A stretch of DNA of 43,836 nucleotides from Microbacteriaceae bacterium (GCA_025464995.1 JAODMO010000053.1:1-43836); one strand, 5' to 3'; positions 9,517 through 18,433 are shown, numbered from the stretch's first letter. Numbers and translations are program-made. The notes: a model not told the origin generated them from the sequence alone.

Positions 9517-10280
9517 AGCACCTTCGAGAGGAACGCCTTGGTGCGGTCCTGTTGGGGGTTGCCGAGCACCTCGTCGGGCAGTCCCGCCTCGACGACCACG
9601 CCGTCGTCCATGAACACCACCGAGTCGGCCACCTCCCGTGCGAAGCCCATCTCGTGGGTCACGACGATCATCGTCATGCCCGACTCCGCGAGACCCTTCA
9701 TCACGTCGAGCACCTCGCCGACGAGCTCGGGATCGAGCGCCGACGTCGGTTCGTCGAACAGCATGAGCTTGGGGTCCATCGCGAGCGCGCGCGCGATCGC
9801 GACGCGCTGCTGCTGACCGCCGCTGAGGTGCGCGGGGTACGCGTCGGCCTTGTTCGCGAGCCCGACCCGGTCGAGCAGCTCCCTGCCCCGCGCCTCCGCC
9901 TTGGCCCGAGAGGTGCCGCGCACCGTCGTCGGCGCCTCGATGATGTTCTCGAGCGCCGTCATGTGGGGGAACAGGTTGAACTTCTGGAAGACCATCCCGA
10001 TGTCGCTGCGCTGCTTCGCCGCGACCTTCGGGCGCAGCTCGTAGAGCTTGTCACCGCGCTCCTCGTAGCCGACGAGCGTGCCGTCGACCGCGAGCCGTCC
10101 CGCGTCGACGCGTTCCAGGTGGTTGATGCAGCGCAGGAACGTCGACTTGCCGGAGCCGCTCGGTCCGACGAGGCAGAGCACCTCGCCGCGGGGCACCACG
10201 AGGGAGATGTTGCGCAGCACGCGGTTGCTGCCGAAGCTCTTCGACACGCGGTCGGCGAGCACCATGGGGACGTCGGTCAT
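9513..10280 (-). CDS. Polar amino-acid ABC transporter ATP-binding protein
   Basis: 255-aa ATPase of the PAAT family (GlnQ/ArtP/HisP-like), which powers uptake through the neighbouring permease. Walker A is GPSGSGKST (about residue 38), the Q-loop is [13 protein letters not shown], the signature is LSGGQQQR, Walker B is [14 protein letters not shown], and the switch His is in [13 protein letters not shown]. All catalytic residues are intact. The ATG at 10280 overlaps the permease stop by 4 nt (ATGA). It is the last of three genes: binding protein, permease, ATPase. Confidence 0.95.
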   Translation of the reverse strand: MTDVPMVLADRVSKSFGSNRVLRNISLVVPRGEVLCLVGPSGSGKSTFLRCINHLERVDAGRLAVDGTLVGYEERGDKLYELRPKVAAKQRSDIGMVFQKFNLFPHMTALENIIEAPTTVRGTSRAKAEARGRELLDRVGLANKADAYPAHLSGGQQQRVAIARALAMDPKLMLFDEPTSALDPELVGEVLDVMKGLAESGMTMIVVTHEMGFAREVADSVVFMDDGVVVEAGLPDEVLGNPQQDRTKAFLSKVL

Positions 10281-11236
10281 TTGCTGTGCTCCGAACCGTG
10301 CAGGTCTATCGGTGTCGCGCTCGGCACCGGGGTCGAGGGCTTGTCGGGCCTGGCCTGGCCGACGCCGCGGGAGAAGCGCTTCTCGAGGAAGTACTGCCCC
10401 ACCATCAGGATCGACGTGAACAACAGGTACCAGGCGGAGGCGACGAGCAGCAGCGGGATCGGTTCGAAGATCGCCGCCGAGACATCCCGCGATCGTCCGT
10501 AGAGATCGAAGCTGTACGGCACGGCGGCAACGAGCGAGGTCGTCTTGAGCATCGAGATCACCTCGTTGCCGGTGGGCGGGATGATGATGCGCATCGCCTG
10601 CGGAATGACGATGCGGCGCATGGTCTGCAGCCACGACATGCCGAGTGCGGTCGCCGCCTCATCCTGGCCCTTGTCGACCGAGAGGATGCCGGCGCGCACG
10701 ATCTCCGCCATGTAGGCGGCCTCGTTGAGAGCCAGCCCGATCACGGCGAGCCAGAAGACGTCGAGCACGTCGTCCGTGGTGAACGTCGCCCAGGGTTCGG
10801 TGAACGGGATGCCGAGCTCGATCGTCTTGTAGATTGTGGCGAACAGGCCCCAGAAGACGAGCTGCACGTACACCGGTGTGCCGCGGAAGATCCACAGGTA
10901 CAACCACGAGACACCCTTGACCACAGGGTTCGGGGAGAGCCGCATCACGGCGAGGGTCACTCCGAGTACCACCGCGATCACCATTGAGAGCACAGTGAGG
11001 ATGAGGGTGTTCAGCGCCGCCTGCGAAATGCGCTGGTCGAAGAGGTACTTGCCGAAGGTTCCCCAGGAGTACGCCGGGCGCTGCGCGGCGTCGAGGATGA
11101 AGAGCGCCAGCGCGAGCAGTACGACGACCGCCAGAACGTTGCGCCACGGGTGCCGCAGCTTGATGGCCCTGATGACCTCTGCTTGTTCATCGGCAGCGTC
11201 GCTCGCGGCTACCTTCGCGGGGATGTGGGCGGCCAC
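10277..11236 (-). CDS. Polar amino-acid ABC transporter permease
   Basis: About 319-aa inner-membrane permease of the HisM/GlnP family. A hydrophobic segment near residues 35-55 ([17 protein letters not shown]) precedes a central core with membrane segments including [22 protein letters not shown]. The EAA loop is [33 protein letters not shown], the docking site for the ATPase. The chosen start is the GTG at 11236, 5 nt after the binding-protein stop; a longer version would overlap that gene. Being a single permease gene, it should act as a homodimer. Confidence 0.92.
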   Translation of the reverse strand: MAAHIPAKVAASDAADEQAEVIRAIKLRHPWRNVLAVVVLLALALFILDAAQRPAYSWGTFGKYLFDQRISQAALNTLILTVLSMVIAVVLGVTLAVMRLSPNPVVKGVSWLYLWIFRGTPVYVQLVFWGLFATIYKTIELGIPFTEPWATFTTDDVLDVFWLAVIGLALNEAAYMAEIVRAGILSVDKGQDEAATALGMSWLQTMRRIVIPQAMRIIIPPTGNEVISMLKTTSLVAAVPYSFDLYGRSRDVSAAIFEPIPLLLVASAWYLLFTSILMVGQYFLEKRFSRGVGQARPDKPSTPVPSATPIDLHGSEHSK

Positions 11237-11241
11237 GGTGG

Positions 11242-12135
11242 CTAGCTGCCTGCGCCAGCGTTGAGGGTGATCTCGTCGACTCCGCCGGCTTCGACACCCC
11301 ACTCGGCGAGGATCTCGGTGTAGGTTCCGTCGTCGACGAGCGACTGGAGCGCGGCCTGGATGGCGGCGGTGAGCTCCGAGTTCTTGGCGACGGCGATGCC
11401 GTACGGGGCGACGTCGAATGCCTCTCCGGCGAGCTCGATCTTGTCGTCGACCTTCGACACGGCGTACTGCGTGATGGGCGAGTCGGCGCTCATCGCGTCG
11501 GCCCGTCCGAGAGCGAGGGCGTTGGTCGCCTCATCCTGGGTCTCGAACTTGAGGATGTTGATGGCCTCGAGCCCCTGGTCGGTGCACGCCTGCGACTTCG
11601 CGGGCAGCTCCTCGGTCTCTTCGTAGGTGGTCGCCTGCACGGCGACGGTGAGTCCGCAGGCGTTCGCGGGGTCGACCGACTTCCCCACCGGCTGTGCCCA
11701 CTGGATGCCGGCGTTGTAGTAGTTGACGAAGTCGACGATCTGCTCGCGCTCGGGGTTGTCGGTGAAGGAGGAGATGCCGATGTCGTACGACTCGCCCGTG
11801 ATGCTCGGGATGATCTTGTCGAAGCCCGAGGGGCGGTAGTCCATCTTCACTCCGAGCTTCGCGGCGACGGCATCCCCGAGGTCTACCTCCCAGCCGATGG
11901 GATCGCCCGCGTCGTTCTTGTACTCGTTCGGGGCGTAGTTCGGGTCCATGCCGACGATGATGACGCCGGCCGACGCGATGTCGTCGGGCAGCAGTGCGGC
12001 TGCGGCGGCGTCGACCTCGACCGCGGGGGCCGAACTGCCGCCAGCGTTCTCCTCCGGGGTGCTGTTGTCGACGCAGCCTGAGAGGGAGAGAACCGCCGCC
12101 AGGGCGATGGCGGAGACGGAGAGGGCGGTGCGCAT
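11242..12135 (-). CDS. Amino-acid ABC transporter substrate-binding lipoprotein
   Basis: 297-aa SBP family 3 receptor. The lipoprotein signal is MRTALSVSAIALAAVLSLSGC with lipobox LSGC, so it should be anchored in the outer leaflet after Cys21. A low-complexity linker follows, then the binding fold (VGMDPNYAPNEYKNDAGDPIGWEVDLGDAVAAKLGV, GESYDIGISSFTDNPEREQIVDFVNYYNAG, and the end DGTYTEILAEWGV). The ATG at 12135 is preceded by AAGGAG at 4-5 nt, a strong SD that rules out the upstream alternative. First gene of the transporter operon. It shows only family-level similarity to the receptor at the left edge, so the cell has two distinct uptake receptors here. Confidence 0.93.
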   Translation of the reverse strand: MRTALSVSAIALAAVLSLSGCVDNSTPEENAGGSSAPAVEVDAAAAALLPDDIASAGVIIVGMDPNYAPNEYKNDAGDPIGWEVDLGDAVAAKLGVKMDYRPSGFDKIIPSITGESYDIGISSFTDNPEREQIVDFVNYYNAGIQWAQPVGKSVDPANACGLTVAVQATTYEETEELPAKSQACTDQGLEAINILKFETQDEATNALALGRADAMSADSPITQYAVSKVDDKIELAGEAFDVAPYGIAVAKNSELTAAIQAALQSLVDDGTYTEILAEWGVEAGGVDEITLNAGAGS

Positions 12136-12254
12136 GATGCTCCTTGGGAGGGCTCGGGCCGGAAAAGCCAATTCGGCGAGTTTACTCCAGCGCTGCGCCA
12201 CAGGCACGTGACGAACTGTGTTGACCGCGGTTGGCGCAGACCCCCCTGGTCTTC

Positions 12255-12260
12255 TAGCGT
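12255..12260 (+). promoter_or_regulatory. Predicted -10 box of a leaderless transcript (GNAT gene)
   Basis: TAGCGT followed by CGAGGC and the ATG at 12267; no SD. A TTGACC hexamer lies further upstream near 12219, but it is too far away to be a normally spaced -35 partner. Confidence 0.5.
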
Positions 12261-12266
12261 CGAGGC

Positions 12267-12779
12267 ATGTCGATCAGCTTTCTCTACACCGGCGCCGACG
12301 ACCCCCTCGCCCGACCGCTCGTCGACGAGCTGTCGCGGGAGTACGACGAGCGGTACGGCCTCAACGACGGCATCCCGTCGTCGGTCGAATTGAGTCGGTA
12401 CCCGGCGAGCCTGTTCGCCGCGGAGTCGGGTGGCGCATTCCTCCTCGTCACGCGCGGCGACGAGGTCGTGGCGGGTGGGGCGTTCAAGCGTGTGGATGCC
12501 ACGACGGCGGAAATCAAACGCGTCTGGACGTCGTCGCTGCATCGCAGGCAGGGCCTCGCCCGGATCGTGATGACCGAGCTGGAACGTGAAGCGGCCGAGC
12601 GCGGCTACCGCGTGGTCGAGCTCACCACCGGTGCACGGCAGCCGGAGGCGGTCGCGCTCTACCTCGGCCTCGGCTACGAGCCGCTGTTCGACCTCGACGG
12701 CGACCTCGAGGCGATCGGCTATCTGGGCTTCCGGAAGCCGCTGCCGCAGCCGCAGCCCGTCGAATCGCCCGGTCGCTGA
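12267..12779 (+). CDS. GNAT-family N-acetyltransferase
   Basis: 170-aa single-domain acetyltransferase. The acetyl-CoA-binding motif A is IKRVWTSSLHRRQGLARIVMTELEREAAERGY (about residues 76-107, with the R/Q-x-x-G-x-G/A signature as RRQGLA). The beta4-beta5 region VVELTTGARQPEAVALYLGLGYEPL is also typical. It acetylates an amine of a small molecule or protein N-terminus; the substrate is unknown. It is divergently transcribed from the amino-acid ABC transporter with a 131-bp shared promoter region. This recalls salvage loci in which a transported amino-acid derivative is N-acetylated before oxidation, but the link is inference. Confidence 0.85.
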   Translation: MSISFLYTGADDPLARPLVDELSREYDERYGLNDGIPSSVELSRYPASLFAAESGGAFLLVTRGDEVVAGGAFKRVDATTAEIKRVWTSSLHRRQGLARIVMTELEREAAERGYRVVELTTGARQPEAVALYLGLGYEPLFDLDGDLEAIGYLGFRKPLPQPQPVESPGR

Positions 12780-12876
12780 GCCGAGCCGCCGCCAGAGCAG
12801 AGGGGCAAGCATCCGACGCTCAACGCCTCTGTGAACGTCGATTCATTGCCCCACTGGTCTTCGGCGAGACGAAGGG

Positions 12877-14334
12877 TCAGCGGCCCGACGTGAGGAGCGC
12901 CAGCACCGACCGCACGCGCTCGTCGAGCGGCACCTCGCTGCGGAGGACCCGCCCGACCGCCCCGGCGACCGGGGCGAGGACGACGCCCGCATCGGCGGAA
13001 CCCACCTCGACCAGCTCGACCGCGCACGCCGCCTCGATCGCGAGAATCGATCCGAGAAGTTCGGTCGACCGCTCGAGCGCCTGCAGCGCGATCGCGGCGT
13101 TCGAGGAGTGGTCTTCCACCCCCTCCGAGAGCGAGCTCCCCGACAGTGTGACCGAACCGGCGAGGTGCCGCAGCTCGCCGAGCTCGGCGGCTGCCGAGTA
13201 CCAGAGCAACCCGGGCACCGTCGATCCACCCGACCGGCGCAGCCCGGCTCCGAGCGTGGAGAGTTGCGAGATGCGCCGCTCGGCCATCGCGGCGACGTGC
13301 CCGATGACGACCCGCAGGTTCTCGAAGGCGAGCGCGAGTTCGAGCGCAAAGAAGTTGCCGCCCGAGACGAGCGACCCGGAGGGCACGTCGACGAGCGGGT
13401 TCTCCGTGCGCGAGTTGAGCTCCAGGTCGAGCGCTGACGCGAGGCGGGCGAGCGCGACACCGAACGACCCGTGCACCTGCGGCACCGAACGGAACGAGAT
13501 CGCGTCTTGCGTCGACGAGACACCGCCCGCGAGCGACGACGACGAGAGAAGCGAGCGGATGCGGCCCGCCGACGCCGCCTGCGGGCCGACAGCGTGCGCG
13601 GCCTGCACCCGTTCGTCGAACGGCGAGAGGTTGCCGCCGGCTCCGTGTCCGGCGATCGCCACGAGCGACAGCGCGGCCGCGAGGTCGGCCGCGCCCCCCA
13701 GCGCGCGGAGGTCGGTGAGCACGAGCGAGCCGACGCCGATGCTGTAGCTGTTCGCGCTCAGCGCGGCGACCGCCTCGTGCGGCTGCAGCACGACGGGCTC
13801 GAGTCCGACCGCGGCGAGGGCCTCCGCTCCCGCGACGACGACGCCGTCCACGATCGCGAAACCGGTGCCGGTCGCGACCGCGGCGATCGCGGCGAGGTGC
13901 GTCAGATCGGCGGCGCCCACCGAGCCGGTGCGCGCAACCAGCGGATACACGTCGCGATTCAGCAGCTCGCGGTACTGCGCTGCAAGGGCGACGGTGACGC
14001 CCGCGCCTCCGCGGCTGAACCCGGCGAGGCGCGCGAAGATGACGGCACGCACCTGCTCGAACGAGAGCGGTGCACCGACGCCCCCGAGGCTGTTGCGGAT
14101 GGTGCGCCGCTGGAACTCCTCGATCGCCGAACTGGAGACGACGACGTTGCGCCCGGCGCCGAGCTCGGTATTCAACCCGTATACCGGCTCACCGCGAGCC
14201 AGCACCGCCTCGACGACGTCGCGGGAGGCCTGCAGGTCACGTTCGAGGATCGAGGCGAAGCCGACGCGTTCCCCGTCGCGGGCGACGGCCGCGACATCCG
14301 AGACACCGACGGCCTGGCGGGAGAGTATGGGCAC
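12877..14334 (-). CDS. Histidine/aromatic ammonia-lyase homologue lacking the MIO-forming serine
   Basis: 485-aa protein of the HAL/PAL/TAL family, slightly shorter than typical HutH (about 510 aa). Family landmarks are YGLNTELG with catalytic Tyr52, NSLGGVGAPL, the Asn195 region, TQDAISFRSVPQVHG, and EGVEDHSSN late in the chain. The site that cyclises to the MIO electrophile is normally GASGDLAPLAH. Here it reads GSVGAADLTHLA: the Ser and Gly of the Ala-Ser-Gly triad are missing, replaced by a single Ala. The Tyr of QDxYS is Ile279. It therefore probably cannot use standard MIO ammonia-lyase chemistry. The GTG start at 14334 lies 2 nt after the monooxygenase stop, so it is translationally coupled. 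Calling it hutH would be misleading. Confidence 0.85.
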   Translation of the reverse strand: MPILSRQAVGVSDVAAVARDGERVGFASILERDLQASRDVVEAVLARGEPVYGLNTELGAGRNVVVSSSAIEEFQRRTIRNSLGGVGAPLSFEQVRAVIFARLAGFSRGGAGVTVALAAQYRELLNRDVYPLVARTGSVGAADLTHLAAIAAVATGTGFAIVDGVVVAGAEALAAVGLEPVVLQPHEAVAALSANSYSIGVGSLVLTDLRALGGAADLAAALSLVAIAGHGAGGNLSPFDERVQAAHAVGPQAASAGRIRSLLSSSSLAGGVSSTQDAISFRSVPQVHGSFGVALARLASALDLELNSRTENPLVDVPSGSLVSGGNFFALELALAFENLRVVIGHVAAMAERRISQLSTLGAGLRRSGGSTVPGLLWYSAAAELGELRHLAGSVTLSGSSLSEGVEDHSSNAAIALQALERSTELLGSILAIEAACAVELVEVGSADAGVVLAPVAGAVGRVLRSEVPLDERVRSVLALLTSGR

Positions 14335-14336
14335 GG

Positions 14337-15638
14337 CTAGAAGTCTGTCAGGTTGGCGCGGAGTCCCCCGTCGCCGAGTTCGTCGCGCAGCAGCCCCCGA
14401 CGGCGCAGGGCGGGAACGAGCGGGTCGAGCGTGTGGTGCACGTGCGCGGGGTGCACCTGGCCCGTGAAGAGGAACCCGTCGCCGCCGACCTCGTCGGCGA
14501 GCGTTCCGAGGTGGTCGGCGACCTGCTCGGCCGTGCCGATGACGGCGAGTCCGTCTGTGCGGGCACGGGCCTGCAGGATCTCCCGCAGTGTCGACCCCGC
14601 GGGCGCCGACTTCACGAAGTTGTCGAGCGTTCCCTGGTTGCTGTTGGTCGTCAGCTCGGGCAGCGGCTCGTCGAGGTCGAACGTCTTGAAGTCGACGCCG
14701 GAGAGGTACGACACACCCTGCAGCGCCTCGTCGATGGTCGCTTGAGTCAGTTCGGCGCGGCGGGCGCGCACGGTCGCGCTCTCCTCGTCGTTCGCGGTGA
14801 CGATGGGGTTCACGACGAAGAGCACCTTGATCGCGTCGGGGTCACGCCCGGCCGCCGACGCCACGGCCCGGATCGACTCGCGGTAGGCCCGCATCCGCTC
14901 GGGGGTCGACGCCAGTTGCAGCACCACGTCGGAGTTCTGTCCGGCGAAGTCCTGTCCACGACCGGATGCCCCGGCCTGCACCATCACGGGCTCGCTCTCG
15001 AGCGGCGCGGTGTTGAGCGGGCCGCGCACCTGGAAGAAGCGCCCCTTGTGGTCGATCGTGTGCACCTTCTCGAAGTCGGCGAAGCGGCCGCCCACCGTGT
15101 CTTCGAGGATCGCGTCGGGCTCCCAGCTGCGCCACAGCGCGCGCACCACGTCGACCCATTCCTGGGCGCGGTCGTAGCGGAGGTCGTGCTCGATCTGCTT
15201 GTCGAGCCCGTAGTTCTGCGCGGCGATGTCGCTGCCGCTCGTGACGACGTTGAACCCGAGCCGCCCTCCGGCGAAGTGCTGGAGGGTGGCGAGCAGCCGG
15301 GCAGCGGTGAAGGGCTCGTAGAAGCTCGCGCTGAGGGTCGGCACGATGCCGAGCTTCGAGGTCGCCGCGAGCAGGTACGGCACGAGCGGCAGCGGGTCGT
15401 GCTTCGGCACGAAGCGGGCGTCGCGCAGGTTCACCTCGGCTGTTCCGCCGTACGTGTCGGGCACGGTCACGCCGTCCTCGATGATGAACAGGTCGAGCCC
15501 GCTCGCCTCGAAGAGCCGGGCCGCGTCCTGGTAGACGGGCGGCTGCTTCCAGTCGTAGCCGATGCCGTAGGTCGGGTCGCCCCAGCCCTGCACGCCGAAC
15601 CCGGCGCCGAGGAACCATCCGAAATGCTGCAGCGCCAT
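14337..15638 (-). CDS. LLM-class FMN-dependent monooxygenase (NtaA/SnaA/DszA branch), second copy in window
   Basis: 433-aa flavin monooxygenase. Landmarks are FGWFLGAGFGVQGWG at the N-terminus, AARLFEASGLDLFIIEDG, the signature GGRLGFNVVTSGSDIAAQNYG (closer to consensus than the enzyme at 2886-4322), and VMVQAGASGRGQDFAGQNSDVVL. It would need FMNH2 from a reductase; the nearest is at 2290-2877. The ATG at 15638 overlaps the TGA of the PLP-enzyme gene by 1 nt (TGATG), so the two are coupled. A flavin monooxygenase between a CBS/cysteine-synthase-like enzyme and an ammonia-lyase homologue suggests oxidation of a thioether or N-substituted amino acid; the substrate is unknown. Confidence 0.88.
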   Translation of the reverse strand: MALQHFGWFLGAGFGVQGWGDPTYGIGYDWKQPPVYQDAARLFEASGLDLFIIEDGVTVPDTYGGTAEVNLRDARFVPKHDPLPLVPYLLAATSKLGIVPTLSASFYEPFTAARLLATLQHFAGGRLGFNVVTSGSDIAAQNYGLDKQIEHDLRYDRAQEWVDVVRALWRSWEPDAILEDTVGGRFADFEKVHTIDHKGRFFQVRGPLNTAPLESEPVMVQAGASGRGQDFAGQNSDVVLQLASTPERMRAYRESIRAVASAAGRDPDAIKVLFVVNPIVTANDEESATVRARRAELTQATIDEALQGVSYLSGVDFKTFDLDEPLPELTTNSNQGTLDNFVKSAPAGSTLREILQARARTDGLAVIGTAEQVADHLGTLADEVGGDGFLFTGQVHPAHVHHTLDPLVPALRRRGLLRDELGDGGLRANLTDF

Positions 15639-16678
15639 CAGTCGCCCGATCCGTCGGCGAAACCGTCGGCGTTGACGCCCACGGTGTCGAGCCAGTTGCT
15701 GCTGAACGCCTTGCTGAGGTAGTTGCCGCCGCCGTCGGGCGCGATGACCACGATGACCGAGTCGGCAGGGGCCGTGCGCGCCACTTGGAGGGCCGCAGCG
15801 ACAGCCAGGCCGGATGACGGCCCGAGCAGCAACGACTCCTCCTCCGCCAGCCGGCGCACCGTCGAGTAGACCTCGGTGTCGGGGATCGTGAGGATGTCGT
15901 CGGTGACTCCCTTGTCGAAGATCGACGGCCAGTTCGACTCCGGCCACCGGGTGCCGACGCCGTCGACGATGATCGTTCCCGCATCCGCGCCGCCGTAGGT
16001 GGAGCCCACCGGGTTCGCCCCGATGACGCGTACCCCGCCATCGCTGATGCCCTTGAGGAAGCGGCCTGTGCCGGTGACGGTGCCGCCCGTTCCGATGCCG
16101 GCGACGAAGTGGGTGACCTCCCCGGCGGTCTGGTCCCATATCTCGGGACCCGTCGTCGCGAAGTGCGCCTGCGGGTTGGCCTGGTTCACGTACTGCGACG
16201 AGCGCCAGGCGTTCGGGATCTCGGCCGCGATGCGGTCGGCGATGGCGCGGGCGTTCTGCGGGTTCTCCGGGCCCGCCTCCCAGTCGGCCTCGACGAGTTC
16301 CGCGCCATAGGCGGTGAGCAGTGCACGCTTCTCGTTGGAGATGAAGGCGCTGTGGATGATGATGACCGGATGCCCCGTCAGCCTGCCCACGAGGGCGAGG
16401 CCGATGCCGGTGTTGCCGGAGCTCGACTCGACGATCGTCGCGCCGGGCAGGAGCGAACCATCCGCCTCGGCCGTTCTGATGAGGTTCACGGCGATGCGAT
16501 CCTTCGACGAGCCGCCCGGATTGCGGCTCTCCAGCTTGACCAGTACGCGACAGTCGAGACCCCGGGTGAGGTTGTGCAACTCGACGATCGGGGTGTTGCC
16601 GATCAGGTCGGTCACGGAGGAAAGGATGCCGGCATGGTGAACCGGTCGCACCCCTCTGGAGTCTCCGACAATGGTCAT
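15638..16678 (-). CDS. Cystathionine beta-synthase / cysteine synthase-like PLP enzyme
   Basis: 346-aa fold-type II PLP enzyme performing beta-replacement or beta-elimination on Ser, O-acyl-Ser or Cys derivatives. The Schiff-base Lys is in NPGGSSKDRIA (about residue 60). The substrate loop is SSSGNTGIGLA, the phosphate cup GIGTGGTVTGTG, and the late LLLGPSSGLAVAAAL and PDGGGNYLSKAF are typical of the CBS core. No C-terminal CBS-domain pair is present. A TAGTGT box 6 nt before the ATG at 16678 suggests leaderless initiation. It leads a three-gene operon with a flavin monooxygenase and a MIO-less ammonia-lyase homologue, so its job may be catabolic sulfur recovery rather than bulk cysteine synthesis. 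Confidence 0.88.
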   Translation of the reverse strand: MTIVGDSRGVRPVHHAGILSSVTDLIGNTPIVELHNLTRGLDCRVLVKLESRNPGGSSKDRIAVNLIRTAEADGSLLPGATIVESSSGNTGIGLALVGRLTGHPVIIIHSAFISNEKRALLTAYGAELVEADWEAGPENPQNARAIADRIAAEIPNAWRSSQYVNQANPQAHFATTGPEIWDQTAGEVTHFVAGIGTGGTVTGTGRFLKGISDGGVRVIGANPVGSTYGGADAGTIIVDGVGTRWPESNWPSIFDKGVTDDILTIPDTEVYSTVRRLAEEESLLLGPSSGLAVAAALQVARTAPADSVIVVIAPDGGGNYLSKAFSSNWLDTVGVNADGFADGSGD

Positions 16679-16684
16679 CCGATG

Positions 16685-16690
16685 ACACTA
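16685..16690 (-). promoter_or_regulatory. Predicted -10 box of a leaderless transcript (PLP enzyme operon)
   Basis: TAGTGT, then CATCGG, then the ATG at 16678. No SD. Confidence 0.5.
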
Positions 16691-16778
16691 GGCGGGGCGG
16701 GTCGCGCCCCGGAGCTCTGTTGCCCCGCGTGACGCCGCGTGACCGCCGGCGTCACATTCGGGCACGACGCACGCGCAG

Positions 16779-18344
16779 CTAGAGGCTGTCGGCCGTCTCC
16801 CGAACCTCGTATTGCGCGACCAGTTCACGCTTGAGCACCTTGCCGCTTGCACCGAGAGGCAGCGCCTCGACGAGCTCGATGCGGCGCGGGTATTTGTAGG
16901 CGGCGAGCTTCTCCTTCGCGAACTCGAGCAGCACGTCGGGTTCGACATCGGAGTCGGCGGCGAGCACCACGCAGGCCATGATCTCCTGGCCGTGCGTGTC
17001 GTGGGTGACCCCGAAGACCGCCACGCTCGAGACTGCGGGATGCCGGCTCAAGACCTCCTCGACCTCGCGCGGGTACACGTTGTAGCCGTTGCGCACGATC
17101 ATGTCTTTCTTGCGGTCGACGATCGTGAGGTAGCCGTCGGCGTCCTTCGTGCCGAGGTCGCCGGTGCGGAACCAGCCGTCGACGATCGCCTTCTCCGTCT
17201 CCTCCGGCTGACCGTGGTAGCCGGTCATCAGATTGTGCCCGCGGATGACGATCTCGCCGAGCTCGTCGGGGGCGAGCAGCTCGATCCGCTCCTCGAGGTC
17301 GGACCTCGCAACATCCACGTCGACACCCCAGATCGGCTGCCCGATGGTGCCAGGACGCGGCTCACGACCGACGTGATTAAAGGTGGCGACCGGGGAGGTC
17401 TCCGTGAGGCCGTAGCCCTCGTAGATCTCGACGCCGAAGACCTCCTTGAAGCGCTCGATGACCGCGAGCGGCAGCGAGGCGCCGCCCGACACCGCGTACC
17501 GCAGCCGCGGCCGCTCCTCGATGGTCTTCGCCGCCTCGAGCAGCGCGATGTACATCGTCGGCACACCCATCATGATCGTGCACTCGCTGTCGATCAGGGC
17601 GCGCAGCGCGAGTTCGCCCGAGAACTTGGGGAGCAGCACCACGCGCGCACCGGCTCGAAAACTCGTGTTGAGCGCGCACGTCTGGCCGAAGGTGTGGAAC
17701 AGCGGCAGGCATCCGAGCACCGTGTCGGACGGCCGCAGATCGAAGGTGTTGAGCAGCAGGGTGTTCGCCTGCTCGACGAGCGCGAGGTGGCTGCCCTCGG
17801 CGCCCTTCGGTCGCCCGGTGGTGCCACTCGTGTAGAGGATGGTCGCGATGTCGGATGGCGCGCGCGGCACGTAGGTCTCGATCGGCTCGGCATCGTCGCC
17901 GAGCGCCTCGAGCTGCGGGATGCCCTCAGACGGCCCCGGCGACATCACGGAGAACACGGGGACGCCCGCCTGCACGGCGCCCCATGCGCCCTGCGACAGC
18001 AGCGGTTCGGCGCAGACGAGAATGACGGCGCCGGAGTCGCGCAGCACGAACTCGATCTCGTCGGCCTTGAGCAGCGCGTGCACGGGCACGACGACCGCGC
18101 CGAGGCTGAGGATGGCGTAATAGACGCGGGGGAAGTCGGCGACATTGGGCACGAGCATCGCGACGGCATGCCCCGGGCGCACTCCCCTGCTGCGCAGTCC
18201 GCCGGCGTAGGCGCACACCTGCTGCCACAACTCCGCGTAGGTCAGCCGCTCCTCGCCCACCGCGATGGCGATCGAATCCGGAGTACGTGCGGCCGATTCC
18301 CTGAGAATCGCGGCAACGGACATCGTCTGGGGCGTCGGGTTCAT
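16779..18344 (-). CDS. Acyl-CoA synthetase (AMP-dependent fatty-acid-CoA ligase)
   Basis: 521-aa ANL-superfamily adenylating enzyme that activates a carboxylic acid to an acyl-CoA through an acyl-AMP. The P-loop motif is ILYTSGTTGRPKG (about residue 172). The A5 motif is YEGYGLTETSP, A7/A8 is GWFRTGDLGTKDADGYLTIVDRKKDMIVRNGYNVYPREVE, and the A10 Lys is in PLGASGKVLKREL. Chain-length preference cannot be told. The ATG at 18344 has AGGAG 7 nt upstream, so the longer upstream reading is rejected. It is divergent from the thiolase gene, and together they suggest beta-oxidation or CoA-thioester metabolism. Confidence 0.92.
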   Translation of the reverse strand: MNPTPQTMSVAAILRESAARTPDSIAIAVGEERLTYAELWQQVCAYAGGLRSRGVRPGHAVAMLVPNVADFPRVYYAILSLGAVVVPVHALLKADEIEFVLRDSGAVILVCAEPLLSQGAWGAVQAGVPVFSVMSPGPSEGIPQLEALGDDAEPIETYVPRAPSDIATILYTSGTTGRPKGAEGSHLALVEQANTLLLNTFDLRPSDTVLGCLPLFHTFGQTCALNTSFRAGARVVLLPKFSGELALRALIDSECTIMMGVPTMYIALLEAAKTIEERPRLRYAVSGGASLPLAVIERFKEVFGVEIYEGYGLTETSPVATFNHVGREPRPGTIGQPIWGVDVDVARSDLEERIELLAPDELGEIVIRGHNLMTGYHGQPEETEKAIVDGWFRTGDLGTKDADGYLTIVDRKKDMIVRNGYNVYPREVEEVLSRHPAVSSVAVFGVTHDTHGQEIMACVVLAADSDVEPDVLLEFAKEKLAAYKYPRRIELVEALPLGASGKVLKRELVAQYEVRETADSL

Positions 18345-18420
18345 TCTGATTCTCCTGTCGGGGAACACCGGGTGCTGCTTCGCACCGTACGCTGCCCTGC
18401 GCGCGCGGGTCAACTGCGCT

Positions 18421-18426
18421 TAGAGT
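18421..18426 (+). promoter_or_regulatory. Predicted -10 box of a leaderless transcript (thiolase)
   Basis: TAGAGT, 7 nt, ATG at 18434. No SD. Confidence 0.5.
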
Positions 18427-18433
18427 GCTTGCT

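Noticed and set aside
12719..12876. A terminator between the GNAT gene and the lyase gene
   Set aside because: CAGAGG and CCTCTG can pair, but the loop is long and there is no T-run.
12877..14334. Annotation as functional histidine ammonia-lyase (hutH)
   Set aside because: The MIO Ser-Gly and the QDxYS Tyr are absent and no other histidine-utilisation gene is nearby.
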